NCBI GenBank assembly: GCA_019414045.1
Contig: DXMW01000005.1
Location: 1-27,501 of the forward strand
Origin: Collinsella sp.
Lineage (GTDB): Bacteria; Actinomycetota; Coriobacteriia; Coriobacteriales; Coriobacteriaceae
Direction of reading: 5' to 3'
Length of the DNA: 27,501 bases
This document shows, piece by piece, positions 7,015-14,478 of this stretch (the stretch's first letter is position 1; each line of letters starts with the position of its first letter). The notes under the pieces are model-generated. The model saw only the letters and a list, made by a program, of their open reading frames with translations, searched no databases and was not told the origin of the DNA. The position numbers were made by a program, and so were the translations under genes.

Positions 7015-8175
7015 ATGGAGATCACCAAGGATATCCGCTACATTGGCGTCGACGATCACGACATCGACCTGTTCGAGGGCCAGTACGACGTGTCCGAGAA
7101 CGGTATGGCATACAACAGCTACGTTATCTTGGGCGAGAAGATCGCTGTCGCCGATTCGGTCGATGGCGGTTTTGTCGACGAGTGGCTCGGCAACCTCGAG
7201 GCTGTACTCGACGGCCGCACGCCCGACTACCTGGTCATCCATCACATGGAGCCCGATCACTCCGCCGGCATCGCCGCCTTTATGGAGCGTTATCCCCAGG
7301 CACAGATTGTGGCAAGCATGGGCGCCTTCCGCATGATGGTCAACTACTTTGGCACCGACTTCCCCGAGCGCAAGATGGTTGTCAAGGAGGGTGACGTGCT
7401 CGATTTGGGCGGCCACAGCCTAACCTTTGTCGGCGCCCCCAACGTGCACTGGCCCGAGGTGCTGTTCTCCTACGAGGCCACCGACAAGGTGCTCTTTAGT
7501 GCCGACGGCTTTGGCAAGTTTGGCGCCAACGACATCGAGGATCCCGAGGGTTGGGCCTGCGAGGCGCGCCGTTACTACTTTGGCATCGTGGGCAAGTTCG
7601 GCAAGTTTGTGCAAGCGGTGCTCAAGAAGGCCGCCGATTTGGACATCCAGATCATCTGCCCGCTCCACGGCCCCGTGCTTACCGAGAACCTGGGCTATTA
7701 CCTCGACACCTACAACACCTGGTCGAGCTATCAGCCCGAGGACGAGGGCATCACGATTGCCTATGCGAGTGTGTATGGCCATCTGAAGGCTGCCGTTGAG
7801 GAGCTCGCTTCTGCGCTCGAGGCCCGCGGCCAGAAGGTTTCCGTCTTTGACCTAGCTCGCGACGATATGGCCGAGGCCGTTGAGGACGCGTTCCGCTATG
7901 ACCGTCTGGTGCTTGCCTCCATTACCTATCAGGGCGAGATCTTCCCGTTCATGAGCGCCTTTATCCATACGCTTGTCGAGCACGCCTATCAGAACCGTAC
8001 AGTGGCACTCGTTGAGGCCGGCTCCTGGGCGCCCACTGCCGCCAAGGTTATGACCAAGGAGCTCGAGGGCATGAAGGACATCACCCTGTCACAGAACAAG
8101 GTGACCGTGCTGGGCTCGCTCAATGACGCCTCGCGCGCTCAGATCGAGGCCCTCGCCGACGAGCTTTCCAAGTAG
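7015..8175 (+). CDS. fprA: FprA/flavodiiron protein (A-type flavoprotein)
   Basis: This encodes 386 residues. Flavodiiron proteins reduce O2 to water, or NO to N2O, with electrons from rubredoxin or similar donors, protecting anaerobes. The N-terminal metallo-beta-lactamase-like domain carries all six diiron ligands: His77, Glu79 and Asp81 in HHMEPDH, His145 in NVHWPE, Asp164 in SADGFG and His218 in CPLHGP. The C-terminal flavodoxin domain (about 243-386) holds the FMN loop YASVYGH and the segment ITYQGEIFPF. ATG at 7015 follows AGGAGG (7000-7005) with 9 nt. A start at 6952 is possible but has no ribosome site. It is monocistronic, ending at a strong terminator. The protein would help guard the oxygen-sensitive glycyl-radical PFL encoded farther on. 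Confidence 0.93.
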   Translation: MEITKDIRYIGVDDHDIDLFEGQYDVSENGMAYNSYVILGEKIAVADSVDGGFVDEWLGNLEAVLDGRTPDYLVIHHMEPDHSAGIAAFMERYPQAQIVASMGAFRMMVNYFGTDFPERKMVVKEGDVLDLGGHSLTFVGAPNVHWPEVLFSYEATDKVLFSADGFGKFGANDIEDPEGWACEARRYYFGIVGKFGKFVQAVLKKAADLDIQIICPLHGPVLTENLGYYLDTYNTWSSYQPEDEGITIAYASVYGHLKAAVEELASALEARGQKVSVFDLARDDMAEAVEDAFRYDRLVLASITYQGEIFPFMSAFIHTLVEHAYQNRTVALVEAGSWAPTAAKVMTKELEGMKDITLSQNKVTVLGSLNDASRAQIEALADELSK

Positions 8176-8198
8176 CGATTCTTTCACGTTTGACGCTC

Positions 8199-8239
8199 AA
8201 ACCACCACAAAGGGGACAGACACCTTTGTGGTGGTTTTT
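8199..8239. terminator. Terminator between fprA and the DeoR gene
   Basis: A perfect 15-bp stem (8199-8213 with 8223-8237) closes a 9-nt loop and ends in TTTTTGTTT on the plus strand. It terminates fprA strongly. The minus side has a short T-run only, and the convergent DeoR stop codon lies right beside it. The loop starts with GGACAG, resembling other repeats in the window. Confidence 0.88.
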
Positions 8240-8241
8240 GT

Positions 8242-9045
8242 TTAAGCGCCGGTGATGACGAGATTTGGGCGGGCCTCGTCGGCGGTCTCGGCGAGTGAGG
8301 TGGCGACGGCGCCATCGGGATCACGGTCCATCACGATGGTGTCGACGTCGACAAGCTCGGCAAAGCGGTACATGCCGCGCCCGTTAACCTTGCTGGCGTC
8401 CATGAGGGCGACGCTTTGATGGGCTGCGGCGATCATAGCCGTTTTGGTCTCGGCCATCTGCGGAAAGTCGGTCGTAAAGCCGCAACGGGGGACAAAAGCG
8501 CCGGGGCATACGATGGCAAGGTCGGCGTGAACCGTTTGAAGCGCCTGCATAGTGAGCGGTCCGTACAGATAACGATGGCCTTTGCGCAGTGCCCCGCCCA
8601 GCATGACGACATCAACCGAGGGCATACTCTCGTCGATGTAATCGGCAATGGTAATGTCTGCCGTGATGACGGTGATGCCGTCGCGCTGGTCGAGGAGCCG
8701 GACAAACTCGAGAGCGGTGGTGCCCGAGTCGACGAGCAGAGTGTCACCATTGCCGACGAGCTCGATGGCGCATTGCGCGATGGCCTGCTTGGCGGCGACG
8801 TTGACATTGATGCGGCGATCCTGCGTGGAGACAGTTAGGCGTTTGTGGAGCGACACAGCGCCGCCATGCGTACGGCGTAGCTTGCCTGCTTCGGCGAGCG
8901 CGTCCAGGTCGGCGCGGGCGGTGACGGAGGACACGCCAAAGGTCTGCGCGATTTCTGCCACCTGCACCGAGGCGTTATGTTCGAGCATCTCCATGATGGC
9001 GGCGCGCCGCTCATCGGCGAAAGCTCGGGTTGCTGCGTGGGCCAT
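8242..9045 (-). CDS. DeoR-family transcriptional regulator of sugar metabolism
   Basis: This encodes 267 residues. The N-terminal DeoR winged helix is recognisable: RRAAIMEML, then VQVAEIAQTFGVSSVTARAD (27-46) and the diagnostic RRTHGGAV (57-64). The C-terminal sugar-phosphate-sensing domain contains LLVDSGTT and VMLGGALRKGHRYLYGP. It starts at ATG 9045 with GGAGC just upstream. It is divergent from a GatY/KbaY-type aldolase, so it probably represses that gene and itself in response to a phosphorylated sugar. Relatives include GatR, AgaR and LacR. Which sugar it senses cannot be read from the sequence. Confidence 0.87.
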   Translation of the reverse strand: MAHAATRAFADERRAAIMEMLEHNASVQVAEIAQTFGVSSVTARADLDALAEAGKLRRTHGGAVSLHKRLTVSTQDRRINVNVAAKQAIAQCAIELVGNGDTLLVDSGTTALEFVRLLDQRDGITVITADITIADYIDESMPSVDVVMLGGALRKGHRYLYGPLTMQALQTVHADLAIVCPGAFVPRCGFTTDFPQMAETKTAMIAAAHQSVALMDASKVNGRGMYRFAELVDVDTIVMDRDPDGAVATSLAETADEARPNLVITGA

Positions 9046-9092
9046 AGCTGCTCCATCCTCAATCTAAATTTGCAGGAATTGTGTTGAGTCTA

Positions 9093-9113
9093 TTTTCGTT
9101 CATTTTCTTTTTG
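9093..9113. promoter_or_regulatory. Candidate DeoR-type operator in the deoR-gatY divergent region
   Basis: TTTTCGTTCATTTTCTTTTT (starting at 9093) contains repeated TTTCNTT-like units, as in AgaR-type operators of the DeoR family. A second similar tract (CTTTCGATTACTTATCTTC) starts near 9127. The 333-bp divergent region is much more AT-rich than its surroundings. A small CGCAAGG/CCTTGCG hairpin (9308-9328) sits in the aldolase leader, and no further gene is seen. Confidence 0.4.
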
Positions 9114-9379
9114 AGCAAGTAAACGCCTTTCGATTACTTATCTTCTCTATAAAAGAAAGATGATTGCTTGAAAACGGTAATGTCGGATAGGGGAATTTAG
9201 CCTGAATCCCTTCCGTTTGCTTTTCAAAAACGAGCGTTTTGGCCTGCGTGCCGGCGATATCTCGTACATGCGACAGATGCGATTTTCATACAATGAGCGC
9301 AGCAAAACGCAAGGTAAAACGCCTTGCGGACACGTACGCCCGATGTCCAGATGCGGGCGAGGGAGAGGAGCAAACGCTC

Positions 9380-10237
9380 ATGGCACTTGTTACCACCGAA
9401 AAGATGCTCAAGGACGCTCAGGCCGGCCACTACGCCGTCGGCGCGTTCAACGTCGAGAACCTCGAGTTTGTTATGGCCGTTCTGGCCGCTGCCGAGGAGA
9501 CCAAGTCCCCCGTCATCATGCAGACCACCCCGGGCACCATTAAGACCGCTGGCCTGGATTACTTCTACGGCATGGTCAAGGCCGCTGCCGAGCGCGCTTC
9601 CGTGCCCGTCGCCCTGCACCTCGACCACGGTGATGGCTATGACCGCTGCATGCAGGCTTTCCGCACGGGCTACACCTCCGTCATGATCGACGGCTCGCAC
9701 GAGTCCTTCGAGGACAACATCGCCCTGACCAAGTCCGTCGCCGACGCTGGCCGCGCCATGGGCGTGCCTGTCGAGGCCGAGCTCGGTAAGGTTGGCGGCA
9801 AGGAGGACGACGGTCCCGCGGTTGAGGGCGAGAGCCCCTACACCGATCCTGCCGAGGCCAAGGAGTTCGTCGAGCGCACCGGCTGCACCTCCCTCGCAAT
9901 TGGCGTTGGCACCAGCCACGGTGTGTACACGAGCGATCCTCACATCGAGCAGTCCGTGGTCAAGGCCATTCGCGACGCCGTCGACGTGCCGTTGGTTCTG
10001 CACGGCACCTCCGGTGTGCCCGATGAGCAGGTTGCCGAGGCTGTGAAGAACGGCATCTGCAAGGTCAACTACGCCACCGAGCTGCGTCAGGCCTACACCA
10101 AGGGCTTCATGGCCTACATGGCCGAGAATCCTGCCTGCTTCGACCCCAAGAAGCCGGCCAAGGAGGGTATGCGTGAGATCACCGAGCTGGTTAAGATCCG
10201 CATGACCAACCTCAACTCTGTGGGCAAAGCAGAGTAA
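9380..10237 (+). CDS. Class II aldolase, GatY/KbaY type (tagatose-1,6-bisphosphate aldolase)
   Basis: This encodes 285 residues. Zn-dependent class II aldolases cleave ketose-1,6-bisphosphates to dihydroxyacetone phosphate and glyceraldehyde-3-phosphate. HLDHGD (80-85) holds the catalytic Asp82 and zinc ligand His83; the other zinc ligands are His180 in GTSHGVY and His208 in LHGTSG. EAELGKVGGKEDD (132-144) is the family's conserved loop. GTSHGVY and GICKVNYATEL match GatY/KbaY more than typical FbaA, so tagatose-1,6-bisphosphate is a likely substrate, though fructose-1,6-bisphosphate cannot be excluded. ATG at 9380 follows AGAGGAG (9364-9370) with 9 nt; an open upstream extension to 9239 has no supporting site. 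It could complete the lacABC pathway in place of LacD. Confidence 0.85.
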   Translation: MALVTTEKMLKDAQAGHYAVGAFNVENLEFVMAVLAAAEETKSPVIMQTTPGTIKTAGLDYFYGMVKAAAERASVPVALHLDHGDGYDRCMQAFRTGYTSVMIDGSHESFEDNIALTKSVADAGRAMGVPVEAELGKVGGKEDDGPAVEGESPYTDPAEAKEFVERTGCTSLAIGVGTSHGVYTSDPHIEQSVVKAIRDAVDVPLVLHGTSGVPDEQVAEAVKNGICKVNYATELRQAYTKGFMAYMAENPACFDPKKPAKEGMREITELVKIRMTNLNSVGKAE

Positions 10238-10270
10238 CAGCAAGGGCACTCCGACTCGCTACATATCCCG

Positions 10271-10395
10271 GGGAGGGATGAGGGCTTAGTTCCCCAATCG
10301 TCCTCGGGCATGCAAAAAGCCTCGCTGCGCACTTCGTGCGGCGAGGCTTTTTGCCCCCTGCGGAAAGATTGGGGAACTAAGCCCTCATCCCTCCC
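10271..10395. repeat. 29-bp perfect inverted repeat enclosing a terminator
   Basis: 10271-10299 (GGGAGGGATGAGGGCTTAGT and nine more bases) is the exact reverse complement of 10367-10395. Between the arms sits a second hairpin (10312-10354). The nested structure lies between the convergent aldolase and HAD genes. Confidence 0.85.
10312..10354. terminator. Bidirectional terminator between aldolase and HAD genes
   Basis: A 14-bp perfect stem (GCAAAAAGCCTCGC, 10312-10325, with 10341-10354) continues into an inner CGCAC-TTC-GTGCG hairpin. A and T runs lie in the stem base, so it can terminate both strands. A second copy with compensatory pair changes lies at 27408-27450. Confidence 0.8.
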
Positions 10396-10458
10396 AGGTT
10401 GACCTACTCGAGGTCGTCGCCCTTGTGGTGTTGGGGCTGAAAGGGTGGGACGCGTGGG

Positions 10459-11082
10459 TTATTTGGTTGTTAGGGTTAGTAGGTCGTTGGGGGTTTTGAG
10501 GTTGTAGGTGGCGTTTGGGATATCTTGGTGTGATCCCCATGCTGCTCGGGCAAAACTGACCCCTGCTGAAGTTGCGCATTGTTCGTCGTAGACGGTGTCG
10601 CCAACGTAGACGACGTTGCCAGGATTCGCGCCCGCACGTCGGAGATATTCGAGCATGGGTGCGGGTGCGGGTTTATGTTCGGTTGTGTCTTCGACAAGGA
10701 TGATGTGCTCAAAATACTTATCGAAACCAAGGGGTGCAATTTCTTTTGCGTATTCGTCGCGCGCACGTGAGGAGACGATGCCAAGTTTGCAGCCGCTATC
10801 GGCGAGCGTTGCGATGACTTCAAGCAAACCTGGAAACACGCTGATGGTGCTTTTAAAGCTGGCGGCAACTTGGCACCAGCGATCCAACGTTGCCTGCGAG
10901 TAGATCCCAAGTTTCTCAAGGGCATCCTTGCCGGGTATGCCGAGGGCAAAGTCAAGCTCGTGTCGGGGAAGCGTTTTGCTGGTCTCTTCTTGGACAATCT
11001 GGACAAGCGATGACAGAACGCTTTCTTCTGTATCTGCCAATGTCCCATCAACGTCAAATACGATATGGTCAAAGTGCTTCAT
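10459..11082 (-). CDS. HAD-superfamily hydrolase, phosphoglycolate phosphatase/PpaX-like
   Basis: This encodes 207 residues. HAD subfamily IA phosphatase motifs are all visible: FDVDGT (9-14) with the nucleophile Asp10 and general acid Asp12, the motif II serine in IVSSRARD, the motif III lysine in HKPAP, and motif IV GDTVYD. The size and cap region (residues about 20-85) resemble Gph, PpaX and beta-phosphoglucomutase-like enzymes. The substrate is probably a small phosphorylated metabolite and is not defined by the sequence. ATG at 11082 has a GAGGAG site. It lies 56 nt downstream of the AraC-family gene on the same strand, so the two may share a transcript. Confidence 0.82.
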   Translation of the reverse strand: MKHFDHIVFDVDGTLADTEESVLSSLVQIVQEETSKTLPRHELDFALGIPGKDALEKLGIYSQATLDRWCQVAASFKSTISVFPGLLEVIATLADSGCKLGIVSSRARDEYAKEIAPLGFDKYFEHIILVEDTTEHKPAPAPMLEYLRRAGANPGNVVYVGDTVYDEQCATSAGVSFARAAWGSHQDIPNATYNLKTPNDLLTLTTK

Positions 11083-11138
11083 ATGATTGCTCCTCTCTGT
11101 TGTTTGCCTGCAAGTTTGATGCAGTGACAGAAGAAGGG

Positions 11139-12077
11139 CTAGCGGGATTTCTGCCTGGTGCTATCGAGATTCTGCCTCGCTGCTCGATAGCTCGAAGGAG
11201 TGCACCCCATTTGTTCTTTAAATACCTGGCCAAGATGGCTTGCTGTTATAAATCCGCATTGGCGCGCGACTGTCTGTACCGTTCGCGTGGTGTGTGCCAA
11301 AAGTTCGCAAGCACGGTTTATGCGGTATGCGCGTAGATATGCCGCCGGGGTCGTTCCTGCACAAGTTTCGATAATGCGGTAACACTCTCTTTCGCTTACG
11401 CCGGCTGCAGATGCCATCTGGGGCACATCTATAGCGGCTGCATAGTTTGCGCGGATAAAGTCCAGGATTGCCTTGAACTGTACGTCGCGGCTGGTCATCC
11501 AAGAGGCGCCGTCGGAAGAAAAGAGCGGTTCGGTCTTGGCGTTAATCTGAATCCAGAGCTCTGACAAACTATTTCGAAGCGCCATCTCGTTCTGCGGCCG
11601 TTGAAGGTCGTGGCTAAAGGAGCTCTTTAGCAAATCGATAAAGGGCATATCGTCGGGATTGGTGGGCGACCATTTGAGCACATCGACGCCTCGACATTGA
11701 AGCAATGGGTTGATGTAGCGCTTTTGGAGACGCCCCGCGGGATCGCCGAGCATCGACGGCTGAAAGATATGCAGCATTTGAATGGCTGGCGCCGAATTGG
11801 GTGATTGCAGCGTGCTGTGCAAAACGCCGCCGTTGATAAAGCCGGCGGACCCTTCCTCAAAGCGTACGTGCTCATGAGCCGCGTGCGTTCGATAGTCGAT
11901 CGCTCCCTGCTCCATGTAGAAAAGCTCAACTTCGGAATGCCAGTGCCAGGGGACGGAATTGCCCGGATAGCGAGCGAATTCTGCGCGTTCGGCAATATAG
12001 GGCCAGTCTTCGGCGGTCTCGGGAAACGCTTCCTCGCGTCCTCCGCGGTGCAATTCTATGTGATCCATGTTTCGCAT
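11139..12077 (-). CDS. AraC-family transcriptional regulator with cupin sensor domain
   Basis: This encodes 312 residues. The N-terminal half has a cupin-like pattern (PWHWHSEVELFY around 43-54, later GVLHSTLQSP), typical of sugar-sensing AraC regulators. The C-terminal double HTH spans about 205-305: IDVPQMASAAGVSERECYR as the first helix-turn-helix, then TVARQCGFITASHLGQVFKE and the end motif GCTPSSYR. It starts at ATG 12077, or at the ATG three codons later (12068). Neither has a clear ribosome site, but a TATACT -10 sits 6 nt before ATG 12077, so the mRNA may be leaderless. Targets are unknown; the HAD gene just downstream is the closest candidate. Confidence 0.85.
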   Translation of the reverse strand: MRNMDHIELHRGGREEAFPETAEDWPYIAERAEFARYPGNSVPWHWHSEVELFYMEQGAIDYRTHAAHEHVRFEEGSAGFINGGVLHSTLQSPNSAPAIQMLHIFQPSMLGDPAGRLQKRYINPLLQCRGVDVLKWSPTNPDDMPFIDLLKSSFSHDLQRPQNEMALRNSLSELWIQINAKTEPLFSSDGASWMTSRDVQFKAILDFIRANYAAAIDVPQMASAAGVSERECYRIIETCAGTTPAAYLRAYRINRACELLAHTTRTVQTVARQCGFITASHLGQVFKEQMGCTPSSYRAARQNLDSTRQKSR

Positions 12078-12083
12078 GGCATC

Positions 12084-12089
12084 AGTATA
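12084..12089 (-). promoter_or_regulatory. -10 box directly upstream of the AraC gene
   Basis: TATACT reads on the minus strand from 12089 to 12084. Transcription would start at about the A of the ATG at 12077, so translation could be leaderless. No good -35 is seen at 17-18 bp. Confidence 0.35.
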
Positions 12090-12102
12090 AAGCGCGATGG
12101 GC

Positions 12103-12312
12103 TTAGATTGCTCTTGCCTGTTCGGGGAACGCCTTGTCTAGGGATGCTTGGAGCTTATCGAAGGATGCTCGCAAGTTGTGGCTCTGGTCGGTTGAGCGTT
12201 TGGCTTTTGTGGTGGGGGAGTCGGGGAGGCCGTTTCTCTGTGTCGGGGGGAAGGAGAAAAGGTTTGCATGTTTTAGGGATGGCTGCTGTGCTGCGTCATT
12301 GGAAGAATGCAT
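12103..12312 (-). CDS. Unrecognised small ORF (69 residues)
   Basis: I do not recognise this protein. The C-terminal part looks helical (FDKLQASLDKAFPEQA). No convincing ribosome site was seen. Directly upstream in another frame, 12315-12479 (-), lies a stop-free stretch ending ANLARNLLVDIEEAA, without an ATG, that stops 2 nt before this ATG. Together they may be decayed remains of one or two small genes. Otherwise 12078-12565 holds only an 8-bp inverted repeat (AGTGTTAC 12439-12446 with 12474-12481). Confidence 0.25.
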   Translation of the reverse strand: MHSSNDAAQQPSLKHANLFSFPPTQRNGLPDSPTTKAKRSTDQSHNLRASFDKLQASLDKAFPEQARAI

Positions 12313-12565
12313 GCTTATGCGGCCTCCTCGATGTCCACCAAAAGATTGCGCGCGAGGTTTGCTGCTAGGTCCCGTGCGTTGGCAGTATTATGCCGCGGCT
12401 GCCGCAAAGAAGCGCTAAAGAAAGGCTTAACCTGGTTTAGTGTTACGATGAAACTGCAGGTCAGAGGTATCGAGTAACACTCTTGAAAGGTTTTGAGCTT
12501 AAGGGCTTTCTAAGGTTTGTGACGTGGATGTGGCGCGGACGTGCGGAGCGTGTGAATGCTCGCTG

Positions 12566-12865
12566 TTAGCGCTGCGGCTCTGTGGCGCGCACCTGCTCGA
12601 TGACCTTTTCCATCGTGGCGTCGATGCGGTCTTTTTTGAGTTCGCATTCCCAGATGGTTATGGGCGTCCAGCCCATTTGAGTGAGCGCTGCCACAGCAGC
12701 ACGGTCGCGCTCGACGTTGCGACGGAACTTTGCCTCCCAAAACTCAACGTTGCGCTTGGGCTGGCTTGGGTTGCACTTGGGGCAGCGGTGCCAAAAGCAA
12801 CCGTTGACGAAGATGGCGATCTTGCGGCCGGGGAAGGCGATGTCGGGCTTGCCGGGTACCTTCTA
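12566..12865 (-). pseudogene. Catalytic part of a Vsr endonuclease, cut off by an amber codon
   Basis: After the TAG at 12865-12863 the same frame stays open for 98 more codons to TAA (12568-12566). It encodes the core of a very-short-patch-repair endonuclease: KVPGKPDIAFPGRK with the metal-binding Asp, FVNGCFWHRCPKC with zinc-site Cys and His residues, VEFW, NVERDR, and TIWECEL with the last zinc Cys. The N-terminal part of the Vsr domain is upstream of the stop (NTKPELLVRQRL). The interrupted position reads YRLE-stop-KVPGKPD, where relatives commonly have Trp (TGG), so a single G-to-A change would explain it. Vsr nicks T:G mismatches left by cytosine methylation; no dcm-type methylase is in the window. 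Confidence 0.85.
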
Positions 12866-13552
12866 TTCCAAACGATAGCCCGTAAGGCCCGCGGCCCGTA
12901 GGCGCTGACGTACGAGCAGCTCGGGCTTGGTATTGGCGCGCTTGTTGCCCTTCATGGACTTTTTGATGGCGGCGCGACGGCGGACCAGTTCGCGCTCGTC
13001 AGCGGAGAGGTCCGAGGTATCGATGCCGTCGAGCAGACCGGGCTTGGGACGCTTTTTGCTGCGGCGTTTAGGTGCGCGCTTGGGTTTGGTGGCGGGTTTG
13101 TCGGTTGTGTTGGGCGCGGCGTCATCGGCGGAGCTTGCCTCAAGCCGATCTTCCTTTAACTCAATCAGAGCATCAATGAGCCCCTTGTCGGCGGGCATCC
13201 ATTTCACCGTGGCAAGCGAGGTGCGTGGAATCCAGCGGATATCAAGCTGGCGGTCGTGTTTCTGGGGCTCATCGGATTCATCGGCGAGCGAGCAGTAGTA
13301 ACACTCCATGGAGAGATGAAAATCGGGGTAGTCATACTCAACGGTGTAGAAATCACGCAGGTTGGTGACTTTTACCTGTAGCTCTTCCATAAGCTCGCGG
13401 CGCACGGCGTCTTCGGGTGTCTCGCCGCGCAGAAGTTTGCCGCCCGGGAACTCCCATAGTCCCTGCATGTTGCCGTAGCCGCGCTGCACGGCAAGCAGCT
13501 CGTCAGATCCTTCCTTGCGAATGATCCCAGCGGCAACATGAACAGTCTTCAA
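12863..13552 (-). CDS. MutT-like NUDIX hydrolase with truncated C-terminal Vsr domain
   Basis: This encodes 229 residues as read to the amber stop. The NUDIX domain (1-135) has the full box GGKLLRGETPEDAVRRELM (37-55) then EELQV, and FPGG before it, as in MutT-type pyrophosphohydrolases that remove 8-oxo-dGTP. A basic, low-complexity linker follows (about 140-175, rich in Lys, Arg and Pro), then the start of a Vsr domain (about 190-229). It starts at TTG 13552 with AAGGG 6 nt before it. The full frame through the stop would give a 328-residue MutT-Vsr fusion joining nucleotide-pool cleaning and mismatch nicking. The truncated protein should keep NUDIX activity. Confidence 0.82.
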   Translation of the reverse strand: MKTVHVAAGIIRKEGSDELLAVQRGYGNMQGLWEFPGGKLLRGETPEDAVRRELMEELQVKVTNLRDFYTVEYDYPDFHLSMECYYCSLADESDEPQKHDRQLDIRWIPRTSLATVKWMPADKGLIDALIELKEDRLEASSADDAAPNTTDKPATKPKRAPKRRSKKRPKPGLLDGIDTSDLSADERELVRRRAAIKKSMKGNKRANTKPELLVRQRLRAAGLTGYRLE

Positions 13553-13592
13553 CAGGAGCCCTTCCTCAACATCAAAACGTTCCCTGCACTAC

Positions 13593-13619
13593 CTTACACA
13601 ACGGTAAGGCAAGCGTAAG
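13593..13619. promoter_or_regulatory. CTTAC/GTAAG sites at 11-bp period between NUDIX and bceA-like genes
   Basis: CTTAC (13593-13597), GTAAG (13604-13608) and GTAAG (13615-13619) are spaced exactly 11 bp apart. Tandem half-sites of this period are typical for OmpR-type response regulators, which control BceAB-type exporters. No such regulator gene is in the window. The sites lie about 74 bp upstream of the ATPase start. Confidence 0.4.
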
Positions 13620-13692
13620 CCATATCGATGGTAGCCGACTCGGCTCCTTGCGACTATAGATGCCGTAGACTAATCGCAAGAAAGGACTCGGT

Positions 13693-14478
13693 ATGCAAAC
13701 CACGCAAACGGCGACCCCGGTACTGGAGGTCGCGCATCTCGAAAAGGTATATGGAGCACTGGGCAACGTGACCCGCGCGCTCAACGATGTCAGCTTTACC
13801 GTCAACCGCGGCGAATTCGTCGGCATCATGGGCGCCTCGGGCTCGGGCAAGTCGACGCTGCTCAACTGCGTGTCGACCATCGATAGCGCCACGAGCGGCA
13901 CCATTCGCATCAACGGCCAGGATGTGACGCGCATGAAGCAGGCCAAGCTTTCGCAGTTCCGCCGCGAGGAGCTCGGCTTTATCTTCCAGGACTCCAACCT
14001 GCTCGATACGCTCACAGCACGCGAGAACATCGCCCTGCCGCTCACCATCGCCCGCACAAACTCGGCAGAGATCTCGACCCGCGTGCAGGATGTAGCCGCG
14101 CGTCTGTCTATCAGTCAGGTGCTCGACAAGTATCCCTACCAGATGTCCGGCGGTCAGCAACAGCGCGTTGCCGCGGCTCGCGCACTCGTCACCGACCCAA
14201 CTATGATCATGGCCGACGAGCCCACCGGCGCCCTCGATTCCAAGAGCGCCCGCCTGCTGCTCGAGAGCCTGGAGGCGCTCAATCGCCGTCTGCGCGCCAC
14301 CGTGCTCATGGTCACGCACGACAGCTTTGCCGCCAGCTACACGAGCCGTGTGCTGTTTATCCGCGACGGCAAGATTTTCACCGAGCTGCGCCGCGGCGAC
14401 ACCGACCGCCGAGAGTTCTTCGACCGCATTATGGAGGTCGTTGCCATGATGGGCGGTGAGGGCTCCGATGCTCTGTAA
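13693..14478 (+). CDS. ABC transporter ATP-binding protein, BceA/MacB type
   Basis: This encodes 261 residues. It is the cytoplasmic ATPase of a peptide-antibiotic-type ABC system. Visible motifs are Walker A GASGSGKST (47-55), the Q-loop FIFQDSNLLD, signature MSGGQQQRVAAARAL, Walker B MIMADEPTGALD and the H-loop VTHD. QDSNLLDTLTARENI is typical of the BceA branch. ATG at 13693 follows AAAGGA. The gene overlaps the permease start by 11 nt, so the two are co-translated. BceA-type ATPases normally work with a BceRS two-component system, which is not seen on either side. The substrate is probably a cell-wall-active peptide, by family analogy only. Confidence 0.9.
   Translation: MQTTQTATPVLEVAHLEKVYGALGNVTRALNDVSFTVNRGEFVGIMGASGSGKSTLLNCVSTIDSATSGTIRINGQDVTRMKQAKLSQFRREELGFIFQDSNLLDTLTARENIALPLTIARTNSAEISTRVQDVAARLSISQVLDKYPYQMSGGQQQRVAAARALVTDPTMIMADEPTGALDSKSARLLLESLEALNRRLRATVLMVTHDSFAASYTSRVLFIRDGKIFTELRRGDTDRREFFDRIMEVVAMMGGEGSDAL

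Noticed and set aside
9239..9379. Upstream extension of the class II aldolase
   Set aside because: The family start MALVTTEKML follows a good AGAGGAG site at 9380; the extension lies in the regulatory region.
12524..12901. 125-codon plus-strand open frame over the Vsr region
   Set aside because: The minus strand clearly encodes Vsr motifs here, so the plus frame is a shadow.
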